DNA of 64,000 bases from Heterostelium multicystogenum (taxonomy: Eukaryota > Evosea > Eumycetozoa > Acytosteliales > Acytosteliaceae): assembly GCA_003667245.1 (NCBI GenBank), contig RCNN01000005.1, positions 1 to 64,000 on the forward strand, given 5' to 3'. The translations under genes were made by a program, and so were the position numbers. Below the pieces are notes generated by a model, which saw only the letters and a list, made by a program, of their open reading frames with translations, did not search any database and was not told the DNA's origin. How positions within the stretch are numbered: the stretch's first letter is position 1; each line of letters begins with the position of its first letter. This document shows positions 23,667-36,170 of this stretch, in pieces.

Positions 23667-24879
23667 ATGAATACATTATCATTCTATCCATCGAGTAATG
23701 TTTTCATTCATCCATATGAAAACATGGATATCAACCAAAAACATTCACATCATAATATGTACCAACAAGCACAACAATATACCTCACAACCACCACACTA
23801 TATCCAGACTCAACATCTTCAACAAAATCATGAAAGTTCAAAATGGAAAATCTTATTCAAACAATCACATTTACCAAACCAATAGCTATGTAAAACAAAT
23901 ACCACAGGTTAGCAAATTGGTAGAGCAACCAACCATTAGATACCAACAAACTACCTCCAACCAAGGAAATCTTCCTCAACCTAGTATTAAAACCACCTAC
24001 AATCCATTCCATTCCAGCAACTATGCTTCCTGCGCAGTAACTGCAAATTCTGCTACCAATCCCACTCAAAATCAACTTCATCTTCAAAAATATAGTACTA
24101 CTACAAGTTCCATCAATAAGAACATTTTTAAACAATCATAATATCAATACTTCGAAGGCTAATGAAAAATCAGATCCTCAGTCATCTTCCAGTTCTAGAA
24201 AACCAAGAAGTGAACATCCAACGTCACAGTCTCTGGAAAGTTGGAACTTTAGTGGTGAGAGTACCTCGCGAATCTACCAAACTCTCAATAGAAGAGCTGA
24301 GTATCACAAATGTTCCGCCCACTCTAGAATTTTGTTTGTGAAGAAAGTCTTTGGTTGGTTAGCTGTCCATGATAGAGAGTATCTGAACAACCACAAAACT
24401 GTTGATCTAGTGGTAGCAATTTCAGACATTATCAATATGATAATAAGTTTGATTGAGCTTCATCGTGCACCATCATTTGTAATTTATCTCATCATACTGG
24501 CTTCCGATAGATTCGTTGAAAGAACTGGAATCAATCATCACCAAATTTTTAACTTATTACTTACAAGGTATGTAATAATCCATATAGTTACAAACTTATT
24601 TATATAATCATATCTTTCTAATAATTTTATAACTATATAGTTCAATTGTCAACTTGAAGTTCTGGAATGAGAGCATCTATATTCAAAATAAAACCATTGC
24701 TGATATCTTTTCCTTCAATGTAAAAGACTTAAATACAATGGAACGAAGATTTCTTGTTTGGTCTGGACTACAACTTGTGTGTAACTGAAGAGCAACTCCA
24801 AAACTACATTGAACAAATCAAGAACCAATCAATTTCAAATATGGTACTATCATCGCTTGACAAGGAGAAAATTTTATAA
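23667..24879 (+). CDS. PHO80-like cyclin with long low-complexity N-terminus
   Basis: PHO80/Pcl-type cyclins activate Pho85/CDK5-class kinases. The N-terminal about 180 residues are Gln/Asn/Ser/Thr/His-rich spacer. The cyclin box starts near 24340: TVDLVVAISDIINMIISLIE, then DRFVERTGINHHQIFNLLLT, intron 24568-24640, then SSIVNLKFWNESIYIQNKTI ending in ADIFSFNVKDLNTMERRFLF and GLDYNLCVTEEQLQNYIEQI. The order helix-DRF-T-G-...-K-FW-(D/N)-...-N-x-M-E-R-x-F-L-..LDYNL is diagnostic for the family. Three one-base slips (A-run near 23840, T/A-run near 24135, TTT near 24752) break the frame; each is cured by changing a homopolymer by one. The stop is at 24877. Which kinase it partners cannot be told from sequence. 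Confidence 0.83.
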
Positions 24880-25252
24880 CAATAGCACCATACCAACTCA
24901 TCTCTTTCATTTACTATTCTACTCTAGGTTGACCTTGATGATCTCTTTTAAACTATCTGATAGTAATTCGCCGAAATCAATCTGTTATTTCTTTTTCAAA
25001 TATATACCTATTCATATTCCAAATTAATAACTCCTTAAACCAGAATTATTATTATTAATATCCGACAGATTTGATAGTCTTTAATTCATCTTTTAAAAAA
25101 AAGATATAAGCACTACATTTAGTTGCTATGTAAATAGTAAACATCAAATCCTACTTGACATACTCTATTATTATTATTATTAATAAATATTACTTTACGA
25201 TTAACTTTGATTTGGTAATTTTTGAGGTAGACAAGACATTATATAGTCGATC
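24880..25252. other. Convergent 3' spacer
   Basis: A/T-rich sequence between the cyclin stop and the stop of the minus-strand gene at 25253, with ATT trinucleotide tracts (for example 25168-25185). No coding signal. Confidence 0.5.
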
Positions 25253-25850
25253 TCAACTATACCCGTTCTTGTGTTTTACTTTAAATGTAATATCGACGTA
25301 ACGTGTGTGGATTATGTCTACGACTTTGTCATTAAACTCTATAACATCTTCAATAGCGTGCCAATTGTGTGTGATGAGGGGTGGCAAGCCTATAAGTTTG
25401 TCATAGTCGGTGAGCTGGTAGCGGTGGCATTTGATAGGAACCGATATGGTTTCATCTCGTACAGGAGTTGTCTCATATTCAGTGGTGAGCTGGAATGCTT
25501 TGTATTTTGAGAAGTGGGTGGCGAAAAAGCTCGGCGTTGATTTGACCAGCGACCAGCGACAGCACCTTGGTGATTCTTTGTGGCTGACGGGTGAGACGCG
25601 AAATCAACAGACGCTCGGTGCTTTCCAAGAATATACTAAGAGTCATTGCATTCAACCAAGACACAGCATGCTTCATATCGCTGAACACAATCGATTGGTT
25701 TTTGTCCTTAGCTTTCTTCACCAGCCTATAGAGTGGAATATTCGGATCGACAGAGCCTTCAGAGTCTATATTTGCTTCGAATCCAATTGGAAACTCGAGA
25801 TTGCTTATCTTCAAATTAGCAATATCTATATCTTTAATATTAAATAACAT
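25253..25850 (-). CDS. Unrecognised protein, possibly missing upstream exon
   Basis: I do not recognise this protein. The minus strand reads MLFNIKDIDIANLKISNLEF, then EANIDSEGSVDPNIPLYRLV and a helical segment (SWLNAMTLSIFLESTERLLI). After a T-run slip near 25522 (one T fewer gives AELFATHFSKYKAFQLTTEY) it continues to YQLTDYDKLIGLPPLITHNW and ends DITFKVKHKNGYS at TGA. Balanced codons, and the fact that a single one-base change yields about 198 uninterrupted residues, argue that it is coding. A possible upstream exon encodes MKLPSFEKYLQFTQYYHYM (about 26003-25935), but the join is unclear. No signal peptide or membrane segment is visible. It is divergent from ARMC8 across about 0.5 kb. Confidence 0.55.
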
Positions 25851-26376
25851 AACCACATATTAGAATTTCATCTGTATCATCTATTTAGTAATAATCAATA
25901 TCACTTGTTAACTCTGACATGATGATCTTATCTGTCTTTAAATATCATATAATGGTAGTATTGAGTGAACTGCAGGTACTTCTCAAAACTGGGTAACTTC
26001 ATCTTAGTAAGTATCTGTAGTTTGTATTTTTTGTTTTCAAATTTTAATTTATATTGATTTTTAAAATTAATTTCAAAAATTACAATTTATATTCACACAA
26101 TGTCAAATTTGTTTTGTTTTTGGGATACCAATACTTAAACCACACAATTACAATTACAATATTTAATACTAATTTGACAAATTCCTTCAACACTCAACAA
26201 AGAAATATCTATTTCTATTTTTACTCTTTAAAGTTGCAAAGCTATTCGAATACAATACCTTAGCTACCCTCCATAAATTCATAACCCAACAACAACCAAT
26301 AATAATAATATAATAGTAGTAGATAGTTAGATAGAATAGTTTAAAGCTTATAGTAGATAGTATTAATTTTTAAGCA
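25851..26376. other. Intergenic region upstream of ARMC8
   Basis: This likely divergent promoter between the unrecognised minus-strand gene and ARMC8 is A/T-rich and runs into TAGTAG-rich sequence just before the ARMC8 ATG. A short coding-like segment (MKLPSFEKYLQF... on the minus strand, near 26003-25935) may be an upstream exon of the minus-strand gene. Confidence 0.45.
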
Positions 26377-28555
26377 ATGGATCAAAGAGCATTGTCTTCG
26401 ATAGAGTTACTAAGAAATAGACAAAATAATTCATTGGAGTCTGTCGTTGCTGCTTCTAAATATATAAAGAATATCATCATTGGTAATTCCAATAAGAAAA
26501 AGCTATTCTTAGAACAAGGACTTGTACCAATGTAAGTTGTTTTTTAATAATATTATTGTTATAGATTATTAAATTATTTATGTATTTGATAGATTTGTTG
26601 ATATATTATTAAAAGATAAAGATGAAAATCTATTGATTCAAGCAGCAAGTATTATTGGTAGTTTTGCATGTCGTATGTATTGTTTCATTCTATCTATAGT
26701 AATAATATATTGTTAACTATTATTATCATTATAATCTTAGGATTGGATGAAGGTTCAAAAAAAGTATATGAATCAAATGCTGTACCACCTTTGGTAGCAT
26801 TGTTGTCACATAGCAATCCGAAATTGGTCGAATCAGCAGCGAGATCTTTAAAGAATCTATTGTTGTATTATCATCATCCAACTACATTCATTTATGAGGA
26901 TGCTGGTATCAAATTGCTTATTACTCTCTGTAAACATCCATTGGAGTCGATCAATGAAATATCTGTCACCATTCTTGCAAGAGGATGTGAATCACTCATT
27001 AAGAATCCTGGCAAATTCAATATGACTCTCTCACAGTATCAATCTAAAGTGCACAGCTTTGGTGGATTGGATTCCATCATTTCGATTCTACTCTCATCAA
27101 AGTCCAAAGTACAGGAAGCATGTCTCTATGCAATTGAACTGTTCACACGTGATAACCATGAACTCTCATCCTATCTCATCACAAGATCACCGGACAACCT
27201 CGAACTCAAGACAATCATTCATCTTACCAAAGATAACTCACCAAAGACTCAATTATTGGCTGCAACATGTATTTGCAATCTCTATCAGGCAAAAGTATTA
27301 CCAGACTCTTTTGTTTCTACCATCAGCAAGATACTTCCAGTTATCATTCGTTTGATGTCACATGAAGAATCGATTAAGGAGGAAGCACCTGCATTTCTCG
27401 CAAGAGTTATCAACGAGAATGAAGATCTTCAGAGAGTTGCTTCAGAATGCGAATCCATCCCAACACTGGTTTCCTTTCTTAAGGATTCCAACAGCAGTGA
27501 GAAACTACAGGAAAATGCTCTTAGTGCTATTGCTGTTTTGTGTTCTATGCGTGATGATAGTAGGAGACAAGTGGCTGATCTTAAATTAATACCAAACATT
27601 GTCAATTACCTACAATCCGAAAATCAAGCAATTAGAGCAGCCGCCTGCCGATGTGCACGTAGCCTCTCGAGATCCATCAAGCACCTAAGAACATCTCTCT
27701 ACGATTCTTCAATCTCACTCTCTATTCTCAAGCTTTTGGATGACCCATCTCTCGAAGTAAGAATCTCAGCATCAGCGACCATTTGCAACTTGGTGTTAGA
27801 TTTCAGCCCCATGAAGCAGACCGCCATTGAAAATGGTGTTGTTAGTAAGCTAGTTGAATTTACAGATGACAAGGTCGAACACCAATTGAGATTAAATGCA
27901 ATGTGGGCACTAAAGAATCTATTGTTCCTATCAGAGGTCCAAGTAAAGACTCTGGTTCTTAAAGAATTAACCTATGAAAGATTGTGGTCACTACTTAAAG
28001 ATCCTAAAACACCTATTGTTGAGCAAGCACTTTTTATCCTTCGAAATCTTGCCTATAAAGATAATACAGATATCACTACTTGTAAAGGAAAATATTGGAC
28101 TACGTTAATTAATATTTTCGAAAATCTAATATGTAGTGATTCCACTGAAATCCTAAAACAAACACTCTATTGTATCTGTAATATAGCCTCAAATCAAGAA
28201 AACCATCGTAACACTCTAATGAACAGCACGATTATCATTCCAAGGGTTGGTGAATTAATAGTAAGCAACAATCAAATATAATAATCCAAGAATTCCTTAT
28301 TAACAAGCTTAAAATTTTTAATAGAATCATAGAAATAATGAAATTAGAAATATTGCAATTTGGTGTATTATTAATTTATTGGAAAGCGATGACTATACCA
28401 AACCAAGATTATTGCAATTAAAGGAATATGGATTACAGGAAAAGATTGTTTTAGCATTGAACAACGATCAAAGTGAAGAAGTTAAAACCAGAGCGAGAGA
28501 AGCAATCAAATTATTTTCACAAGACCATATCTCTCCAATAATGATGAATCTATAA
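26377..28555 (+). CDS. armc8: Armadillo-repeat protein ARMC8 (GID5/VID28), CTLH/GID E3 ligase subunit
   Basis: ARMC8 is the armadillo scaffold of the CTLH/GID ubiquitin ligase and recruits the substrate receptor. Four exons (26377-26531, 26593-26672, 26741-28260, 28325-28555) join in frame to an intact 661-residue protein, close to human ARMC8. Diagnostic matches are KYIKNIIIGNSNKKKLFLEQ (human DMKNAVIGNNKQK), SLSRSIKHLRTSLYDSSI (human SLSRSVQQLRTSFQDHAV), TICNLVLDFSPMKQTAIENG (human [20 protein letters not shown]), RLNAMWALKNLLF (human RVNGIWALMNMAF), and EQTLCILANIAD-like KQTLYCICNIASNQEN. ARM helices fill the whole length. Introns are 55-70 bp with canonical borders. In dictyostelids the complex is expected to control metabolic and developmental transitions, inferred from the role of the family. 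Confidence 0.93.
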
Positions 28556-28614
28556 GAATAAATAATAGAAATATTATCTTTCTTTTGATTTCAAATATAA
28601 TGATTATTTATTAT

Positions 28615-31281
28615 TTAATTGAATTCATTTTTAATACCATTAAGCTCTTCAATTCCAAGACAAAGATTCATATTTTGTAAAGCTTGAGTTGCAGCACCCT
28701 TCAAAGAGGTTATCTAAAGTGGTGACAACAACCAAATGATTACCATTGACAGCAAAACCACCGATTGTGAGTGTGTGCTTGTTGCATTGGCACGAACCTC
28801 TGGGATTCCGTCGGCATCAATCTTGACGAGTGGCTCATTTTTGATATTGCTTTTGGTATAATTGTACAACTTCGTCCTTGGTTAATGGACGAGTGAGACG
28901 AATTGAAATGGTCAAGGTGATACCTTGGAAGAATTGTCCGACGTGTGGCATAAAGTAGATTGGTTGACCCAATTGATGTGAAACTTCCAATTCATGAGTG
29001 TGCTTGACCAATTTGTATGGAAGGATGTTGTCTCTCAAACGGTTGAGATCGTTCTTTTCGGATGGTTTGGAACCAGCACCCGAGTAACCACTGATACCGA
29101 AGCAGCTTGGCTCACCATCGATCAAACCAGCCTTTCTCAATGGGTAGAGTGTCAAGTACATACCGGTAGCATAGCAACCTGGATTGGCAATTCTCTTTGA
29201 TTTGGAAATATTGGCACGATTGGTTTCTGGGTTACCGTAGGTCCAGGTATTGTTGAATCTGTGATCGGCAGAGAGATCAACCAAAACTGGTTGTTTGTTG
29301 AGACGGTCGATACCCTCTACGTATGGTTTTGGAGATTTGATCTGGAAGTGCCATAAACCAACCGTCGATTCCAGAGTCTTCTGTGTATCTATCGATATTC
29401 TCAGCAGTTACTTGAGAGAAGAGTAAATCTGATTTCAAGTGTGGGAACTCAGTGGTGACTGGTTTACCATAGTTGGTTGAGGAGGCAGCCAAAGCAAGTT
29501 CAAGATTTGGATTATTTCCAATTAAACGGACCAAGTGTCCACCAGTGAATCCTCTAGCACCCAGAAGACCAATACGGTATTTGTCCTTCTTTGCTTGGAT
29601 GAGGTTTGCAGCAGCTTGACTGGCAGCAGCTTCTGAAGCGGCAGTAATAGAGCTACGATGAGCTAAGCACATGGCGATAGGACGAGCAACATCTTGAAGT
29701 GGGATATTGTTCCAGTAAACGTCGAATCCAGATTCTTTGGTGAAACCATCTGCAATCTTACGGAACCAAGCAGTCTTTTGGGTATTGGTGGTAGCTGGAT
29801 CAGCCTTCCAAACCAAAGCTTGATACTTTGATAGGGCGGCTTGGAAGACAGCATCAGCAGACTCATCTTCGATTGATTCGTTGGAAATGATGAAACGATC
29901 TACTACATAGGTTGAAGGGGATGATGGGAGTGAACGAAGAACTATAGCTGAGGAATAGATTGAATTGACTACGATCTTTAACTTTTCACGCTCAACCAAT
30001 GCCTTGAATTCATTTGGACGTAATCCAAATAGGTTAGAAAGACGACCATAATCGAGTAGACTTTCCTCTGAAAGTATGGAAATACCCTTCTCGACGGTGG
30101 TACCGCTTCCACTCTTGGTGAACAACTCCTTTTGGAGAAGCTCTGGGCTTGTGATTGTAATGGAAGTTGAGAGTGGCAAATGATCCAAACAGTTCTTAAA
30201 TTCTTTCAACTTTAATTTTGTTCCATGCTTAACCAAGGTTGCTTCATGAGATGATCGTATTGTTGATCCAAAACGATGTGTCTCATAACTTTTCCATCAC
30301 CATCCTTCATACCAGCGGTGGTATTGATAAATAGAATCTTCAATGGACGAATGGCCTTGGCGAGCTCCAATGCAGCAACATCAGCATTGATATTGAGTAC
30401 TTGTCCGTGCTCGGTCATTGCCAATGATGAGATGACTGGTACATAGTCAGATCCAATGCAGCTAGCCAAACCGTCAGTAAGGATCTTTGTTACGTTTCCT
30501 ACGAATCCATAGGTCGATGGATCGAGTGGAGTTGCTTGGAATACACCTTGAGTGATGGGACGAGCCTTGGTCCCGCTGGCCTCCAATGCCTCAACGATTT
30601 TAAGATTTTCACGCATAAAGACACGCTGAGCAATTGCCAAAACTTGTGGACGAGTCACACGAAGACCTTCGACATACTCTGGCTCGACACCAGCAGCAGT
30701 TCAACTCGGCATTCATTTGTGGACCACCACCGTGAACGACGATTGGGTAGAGACCAATCTTTTTCAAAAAGTTGAGTGACTGGATCAATGCACTCATATT
30801 ATCCTCGATGACACCACCACCCAATCTTTACCAATACAATAGATTTGTTATCGGACAACTTGATATTCTTTGCGTAATCTGGTTTACCTGATGATTTATC
30901 ACCGAAATTGATCGAAGTTGAAATAGTAGTAGTCTTATCTACAACAGCTTGTTCTCTTGATTTCAATTCAACATTTTGTACCTAAATATAAATACATGTA
31001 CATTAATAACTGTGCTTCCATTTAGTTTAACTATAACTATATCAGCAGTACATGGTAATGTGAAGAAGATCACCAACATATCAAACTTCATCGTATGTTC
31101 ATTTAAGATGCATTCTGATACCTACTTGACTTGATAGATTTGCAGTTGAAAAGGATCTAACAATAGACTTTGCATTGCTGATGTCAGAAACAGTAACTAC
31201 ACCATGAGTAGTAGTGTTGTTTACAGATATGAATGGTACTCTCTTGAGAGTTTGCCTACAGATATTTGTTGATTGCAACAT
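28615..31281 (-). CDS. Bifunctional acetylglutamate kinase / N-acetyl-gamma-glutamyl-phosphate reductase (ARG5,6 type), mitochondrial
   Basis: This protein catalyses the second and third steps of ornithine/arginine synthesis. Exon 1 (31126-31281) encodes a Ser/Thr/Arg-rich mitochondrial presequence (MLQSTNICRQTLKRVPFISV); intron 30982-31125 follows. The acetylglutamate kinase domain has the glycine loop VVHGGGPQMNAEL and NADVAALELAKAI (about 30750-30330). A middle DUF619/NAT-like domain (about 30200-29640) includes LLDYGRLSNLFGLRP and DVYWNNIPLQDVARP. The reductase domain has GLLGARGFTGGHLVRLI (Rossmann loop, about 29565-29515) and the active-site Cys in RIANPGCYATGMYLTLYPLR. Kinase + NAT + reductase in one chain is the fungal ARG5,6 arrangement. 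Several frame slips (near 30830, 30690, 30230, 29340, 28775 and 28705) look like sequencing errors; restored, the tail reads KGAATQALQNMNLCLGIEEL. Feedback regulation by arginine through the NAT domain is known for this class. Confidence 0.92.
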
Positions 31282-31815
31282 CGGAAATATAAATGAATTG
31301 TATCTTTTGGTTTTTTGATTTCAAAATTTATAAAACATTTTAACTTCACACAATAATTCGTGAATTTATTTTTATTCAAATTTAAAATGAAAAAAAATCT
31401 GAATAAATAGAGTGTTCATTATGGTTGTTCTTACCTTTTTAGACCAGAAGAAAGAAGATCAACCAGTCCACATAGATGGATCAGATGGTCAAGTAAACAC
31501 TATGAACTTTGAAAATTTTTGAGAGTATCAAAAAAGTACTACCCATCGACAATAATTTTTATGATCAGTTAGATATCATGCTTGATCAAAGATGATAATC
31601 ATCCTTTCTCATATAGAGATGATATATATATCCACAAGTCAAGTAATGCAACAAAGAAAAGACATTGGTTCCACTCTAATCAGTGCAAAATACTTGAAAT
31701 TTCATAGGTGACTAATTTTCAAATGCAAATCCAGCAGACCCCTCGTTTTTTCTTGAAAAGTCATTCCATGGAAATGTTTTCTTTGTCTTTAGTTGCATTT
31801 AAATATTAATATAGA
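31282..31815. promoter_or_regulatory. Divergent intergenic region between ARG5,6 and PPR genes
   Basis: This 534-bp interval separates two head-to-head nuclear genes whose products both appear to be mitochondrial. It is A/T-rich with a short mixed-composition middle part. No specific element is recognisable. Confidence 0.5.
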
Positions 31816-33335
31816 ATGAATCGAATAATTTATCAAACCATTCGAATCAAATATATAACTAGAAAACATATTGACATCTCATTTGTCATCACCACTTGTA
31901 AGATGTCAATACTCTACATCTTATGTTGCAGATGATGTGGATCCCAATGATAATTTTGATTGGCTGAATAAGAGGTCATCTAAGAAAGTTACTTCAATCA
32001 ATGACATTCTAAATCAAAGCAAACAACAACAACAACAACAACAAAAAACAAGAGAATAAGGCACACCAAGAGCATGAGAATTTAGATCATGCAATAGCCA
32101 TCAAAGATGAATCATTGAGAAACGAAATAGATAGAGCATCTACAGAGTGGAATCAACCAATTGATCGTTGCCAATCTAACGTTGTCAAACACTTGTACGT
32201 GTAATGTGGCAAGCTCAACACAGAGCAAGAAAGACACGATCACATCGTATGCAAACTTGAATCAATCATCGATGCTACTCGAAACAACGGTGATCAAACT
32301 ACGGATATCTCATTGGATCATTGCCATCAATTGATGCGTGAATTTGTCGACCGTAATCAAATAGAATTGGTTGAGCAACTCTTTACCATGTTGACAACAA
32401 CCAAGGATACCAGTATTGAACGTTTAAATCTAAAGCTACAAACCCAGCAGCAAACTCAACAAACTCAACAAACTCAACAAGCACAACCAAACAAATATAT
32501 AGAGAAACATCAACAACCTGCAGATAATCAACTTATTTTCAAATATATCAAAGCAAATAATCAAACCTATAAACTGTTGATGGAGGTCTATTCGAATGAC
32601 GGACAACTCGACAGATGTATGGAAACACTGGAGCTTATGAATAGCCGCAATCTTGTAATAGATGCACAATGCTATTTGATCGTGGTCAGAGGATATACTC
32701 GTGCCAACAAACCAGACGATGCTCTTGCTTAATTTCAACCGAAAAGTACCAGCAAGCTCATTAAAGCGAAACAGAGAAGCAGTCGGCACTCAATGAAATC
32801 GTAGGCTGCTACGCCAGACTTGGAAACATTGAATCAATGGAGCAAACTCTGAAGTATATGACAAACACAGTTGGTGTGCCATACGACAGCTTCACTTTCC
32901 AACATATGATCGACGCATACGTCAAGGTAGGAGATATCAGACAAGCCGTTTCACTGCTTACCAATATGGATGAAAGCAACATCCCAACCACCACCTATAG
33001 CTATCACCGTGTTTTTGAAGCACTTGGACGCGAACGTTTGGTTGGACAGCTATTCAGACTGTTCGAATCTATGAACCGACCCAACAAACCAATGATTGAG
33101 TCTTACCAAACCGATGACTTCTATCAACGTGGCGGAATTCAAGGTGACCAACCAATGGAAACCAAATATAATTACATTCAATGTCCTGATAGAGTCGTGT
33201 TGCAGAGCACAAGAGTTGGAGAAAGCATTTGAAACACTCGAAATGATGAAGACCCAATATCAACAAACACCGTCAAGCGAGATCTACTCATCATTGGAAG
33301 CACTATCACTCAAACTGAAGAAAATGGATTTATAA
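31816..33335 (+). CDS. Pentatricopeptide-repeat (PPR) protein, probably mitochondrial
   Basis: PPR proteins bind organellar RNA sequence-specifically for processing, editing or translation. The start at 31816 gives MNRIIYQTIRIKYITRKH, an Arg/Ile/Tyr-rich amphipathic leader typical of mitochondrial import. A CAA-repeat linker (near 32020-32045 and 32440-32475) follows. The PPR units are recognisable as NQTYKLLMEVYSNDGQLDRC, IDAQCYLIVVRGYTRANKPD, DSFTFQHMIDAYVKVGDIRQ, TTYSYHRVFEALGRERLVGQ and NVLIESCCRAQELEKAFETL, each with the x-Y/F-xx-hh-x-A/G-Y pattern and about 35-residue spacing. The frame slips near 31870, 32055, 32205, 32730 and 33220. The number of slips is high, but the repeats remain well conserved, so I take them as sequence errors. 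Dictyostelids have only a dozen or so PPR genes, so each is notable. Confidence 0.82.
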
Positions 33336-33553
33336 TAACAAATATTGTGGTGATCAATTTCATATAATAAAACATGTGGATTAATAAAAATGATCCAATC
33401 ATTAAGTAATTAATGGCATCACAGATGGTTGCTGTGTAATATCTATGGCTTCAAGAACCTCAAACTTTAAATAAACACAACAACCGCTGAAAGAATATTT
33501 ATAACAACAGATTTATTTATTTATTTTTCACAATTTTTATTAGTAGGATATAT

Positions 33554-36170
33554 TTATGCCATGAATAACTTGTTCAACAAATGGATGGTCATGTTAACAT
33601 CGAGGGTAATTTGGTCGAGCTCCAAAGTAGTTGTACCGATGGAATTCAACTCAAGAAGATCGTCGAGTTCTAATCTCATTGTCTGTACATCAATACCAGC
33701 CATTTTAGCAGAAACATCGAATACACCAACTGTGTCAGAGGAAATGACAAACTTGATCTTCTTACGAGTCATAGCTGGTACTTCAGAGTCTACGATAACC
33801 TTCTTCTTGTGCAAATCTGAGAAACTGAACTTGAATGGACCAACCTTGGCACCGTCGTTCTTCTTCTTCTTCTTCTTGTTCTTGTTTTGGTAATGTTTGA
33901 GACGACAATCTTGGAGGTATTGGTTGTATTGTGTGATTTGTTCGTTCAAGTACTTCTGGTGCTTACGCAAATTGTTCAAACTGGTTTGTCAATCTTTGCT
34001 TCTCCTTCTTTTGTTGTTCACGGATTTCAGCACGGTTGACTACCTCGAGGGCTACGGCCTTCAAGAAGGAAGCATAGTTATCGGCGTGAGTAGTCAAGTT
34101 GTATTCTTCCAATTTCTTCAAGTTGTCCAAGATCTTCTTGATCTCTGGCTCCAATGATGGATCGGTCTGACGTGCCTTGTTCAATACCTCGATGAGATTT
34201 GGAGTGTTCTCTTCAGAATCCTTTTGCTCTGGAAGTGATGGAAGTGCACGCAACAAAGAGATGACCATCTCTTTGGTGGCGGACAATAAACTTTCACCTG
34301 GGAAAGTTCCTCTTCAATGGATTTCTGGAACTTGTTGGTCAAAGTCAATTGGACTTCACGGTCGTCCTCGTGTGAGATTTCGGGGGGTGGACCGAATTCG
34401 TCCAACTCCTTCATAATGATTCTCATTGGATCGTCCTTTTCACCCTTTGGTACCAAAGAATCGAGATTCTTGGCAATTAGAATATGGGTAGATGAAATTT
34501 CTGGCAATGAAATGATAATGACTGGCTTAGTCTTTTTGGGTCAACTCCATGTACTTGTCGACTTGGAGGTAGTCCTCTGGTTCACCAACTTCGATGATCT
34601 CCTCCAAATATTGCTTAATATCAGAGATGTGTGAGGAAATCCATTGGTTCAATGTACAAAGTGTTTCTCAGCAGCACCGAATTGGGCAAAGTTGAATAAT
34701 GTCTGGAGAACCTTGGATACGTTGATGAGATTCTTACGAGCAGTTGGATGGATCTCACGTCCTACCAAGTCGAACTCCTCTGGAGAAACCATAGCTACTT
34801 GGATGAAACGGTAGTAGATAAAGTAACCAATAACCTTTAGAATTTCGTCTTGGGTAGAACCAACAAAGTTCTTTCTCGGCGATTTGTTGGATTTGCTTGC
34901 AGATCCAACGGATACCGTATGGAAGACGGTTGAGAGAGTTAATGATACCCTCCAAGAATTGATCACAAATCGAAGTCAATTGTTCAACACGAGTCTTGAT
35001 GGTCTTGGTAACCTCTGGAACTTCGAGTGCCTTGTCGTCACTAACGTTTCTGTCCAAAGTTGACTTTCACCAGTACGGATTTCTTGTTCTGAAATGATAG
35101 CAGCGTAGACAGCCGATGGCTTCAACTCCAAATTCAAATCTTGTTTAATAACAGATGATAAAATTGGTCCAATAACTGCTTTCAAATAATCAGTACCTTG
35201 TTTACGTCTAAAGAAAAAAACAAATATTAATATATATATAAGATTATTAATATTTTAATGTCTTAACTTACTTGTTATATGTAATGATCATCTTTGGTAC
35301 GACAGTGTCAGCCTTAAGGAAATCACCGACAGTGGCAATGTTGGACATTTCCTTTTGTACAGAGAGACGGTAGAGTGAGAGCAAGAGGAACTCTTCACGT
35401 GGGGTGAAGGCATCACCAAAAAGAGTCAAGATGACAGTACTGAGGAAGGACTCCATCTGCTCTGGTTGAACCAAGTATACAAGACCGGCAAGATACTTTG
35501 GTTCGGTCTGCAAGAGGTAGAACAAGTTTTGGTAGGCCTCCAACTTCTTTGGATCGTTGAGGAGGTCTGGCTTCTTGTGAACCTCACCCTTGGGCTTTTG
35601 AGCCTTGAGACCGGCCTTGTCAGCCAATACCTCTTGGATATTACCTCTGTTCTTAATCAAGAGAGCGATTCTCTTGTCAAACGATTGAGATCTCTCTCAA
35701 GAGTATGATTTCTTCTTACTTCACTTACAAGATTTCTCTTTAATTCTTGAATTTCTGTTGAAATCAAAAGAAAAAAAAAATTATAATTAATATGATATTG
35801 ATTGGCATTGTTGTTGTTATTGTTGTTTGTAACTTACCAGCAATCCAATCAGATTCTTTATCTTCACGTGAGAGTGTAATAAATTTTGAATTTCGAAAAC
35901 GGACAAGTTACCAGAGAGGAATCTGTCCATCTTGAATCTATAATACATCATGTCTCTGAGGATTCTACGTGATTGCAACAAGAGGACAAGACACTCACGC
36001 ATCACTGGGAATGGTACAGAGTAGTCTTCGTCTTCCTTCAAAAACTTTCTCTCTGGCACGACGATATCTGGAGTATCATCGACCTCCTCGTTGTCATGCT
36101 CATGATTGTCAACGTGTTCGTCAGAGCTTGAGGCAGACGATGTGTCATCGTATTCAACTTGATTCGACAT
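33554..36170 (-). CDS. IQGAP-related protein, DGAP1/GAPA type
   Basis: These short IQGAPs bind Rac1 and cortexillins at the cortex and act in cytokinesis and cell motility. Exons are 35838-36170, 35272-35754 and 33554-35207, about 823 residues, matching DGAP1 (about 822) better than GAPA (about 860). There is no calponin-homology or IQ domain. The order is an acidic N-terminus (Asp/Glu/Ser-rich), a helical region (about 80-190), a RasGAP-related domain (ALLIKNRGNIQEVLADKAGL, LPYGIRWICKQIQQIAEK, KVIGYFIYYRFIQVAMVSPE) and the RasGAP C-terminal module (GPFKFSFSDLHKKKVIVDSE; LELDQITLDVNMTIHLLNKL). The usual NPAI after YYR is replaced by IQVAM, in line with loss of GAP activity in this group. Frame slips occur near 35860, 35685, 35060, 34870, 34660, 34530, 34300 and 33985, all compatible with one-base homopolymer errors. 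Confidence 0.92.
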
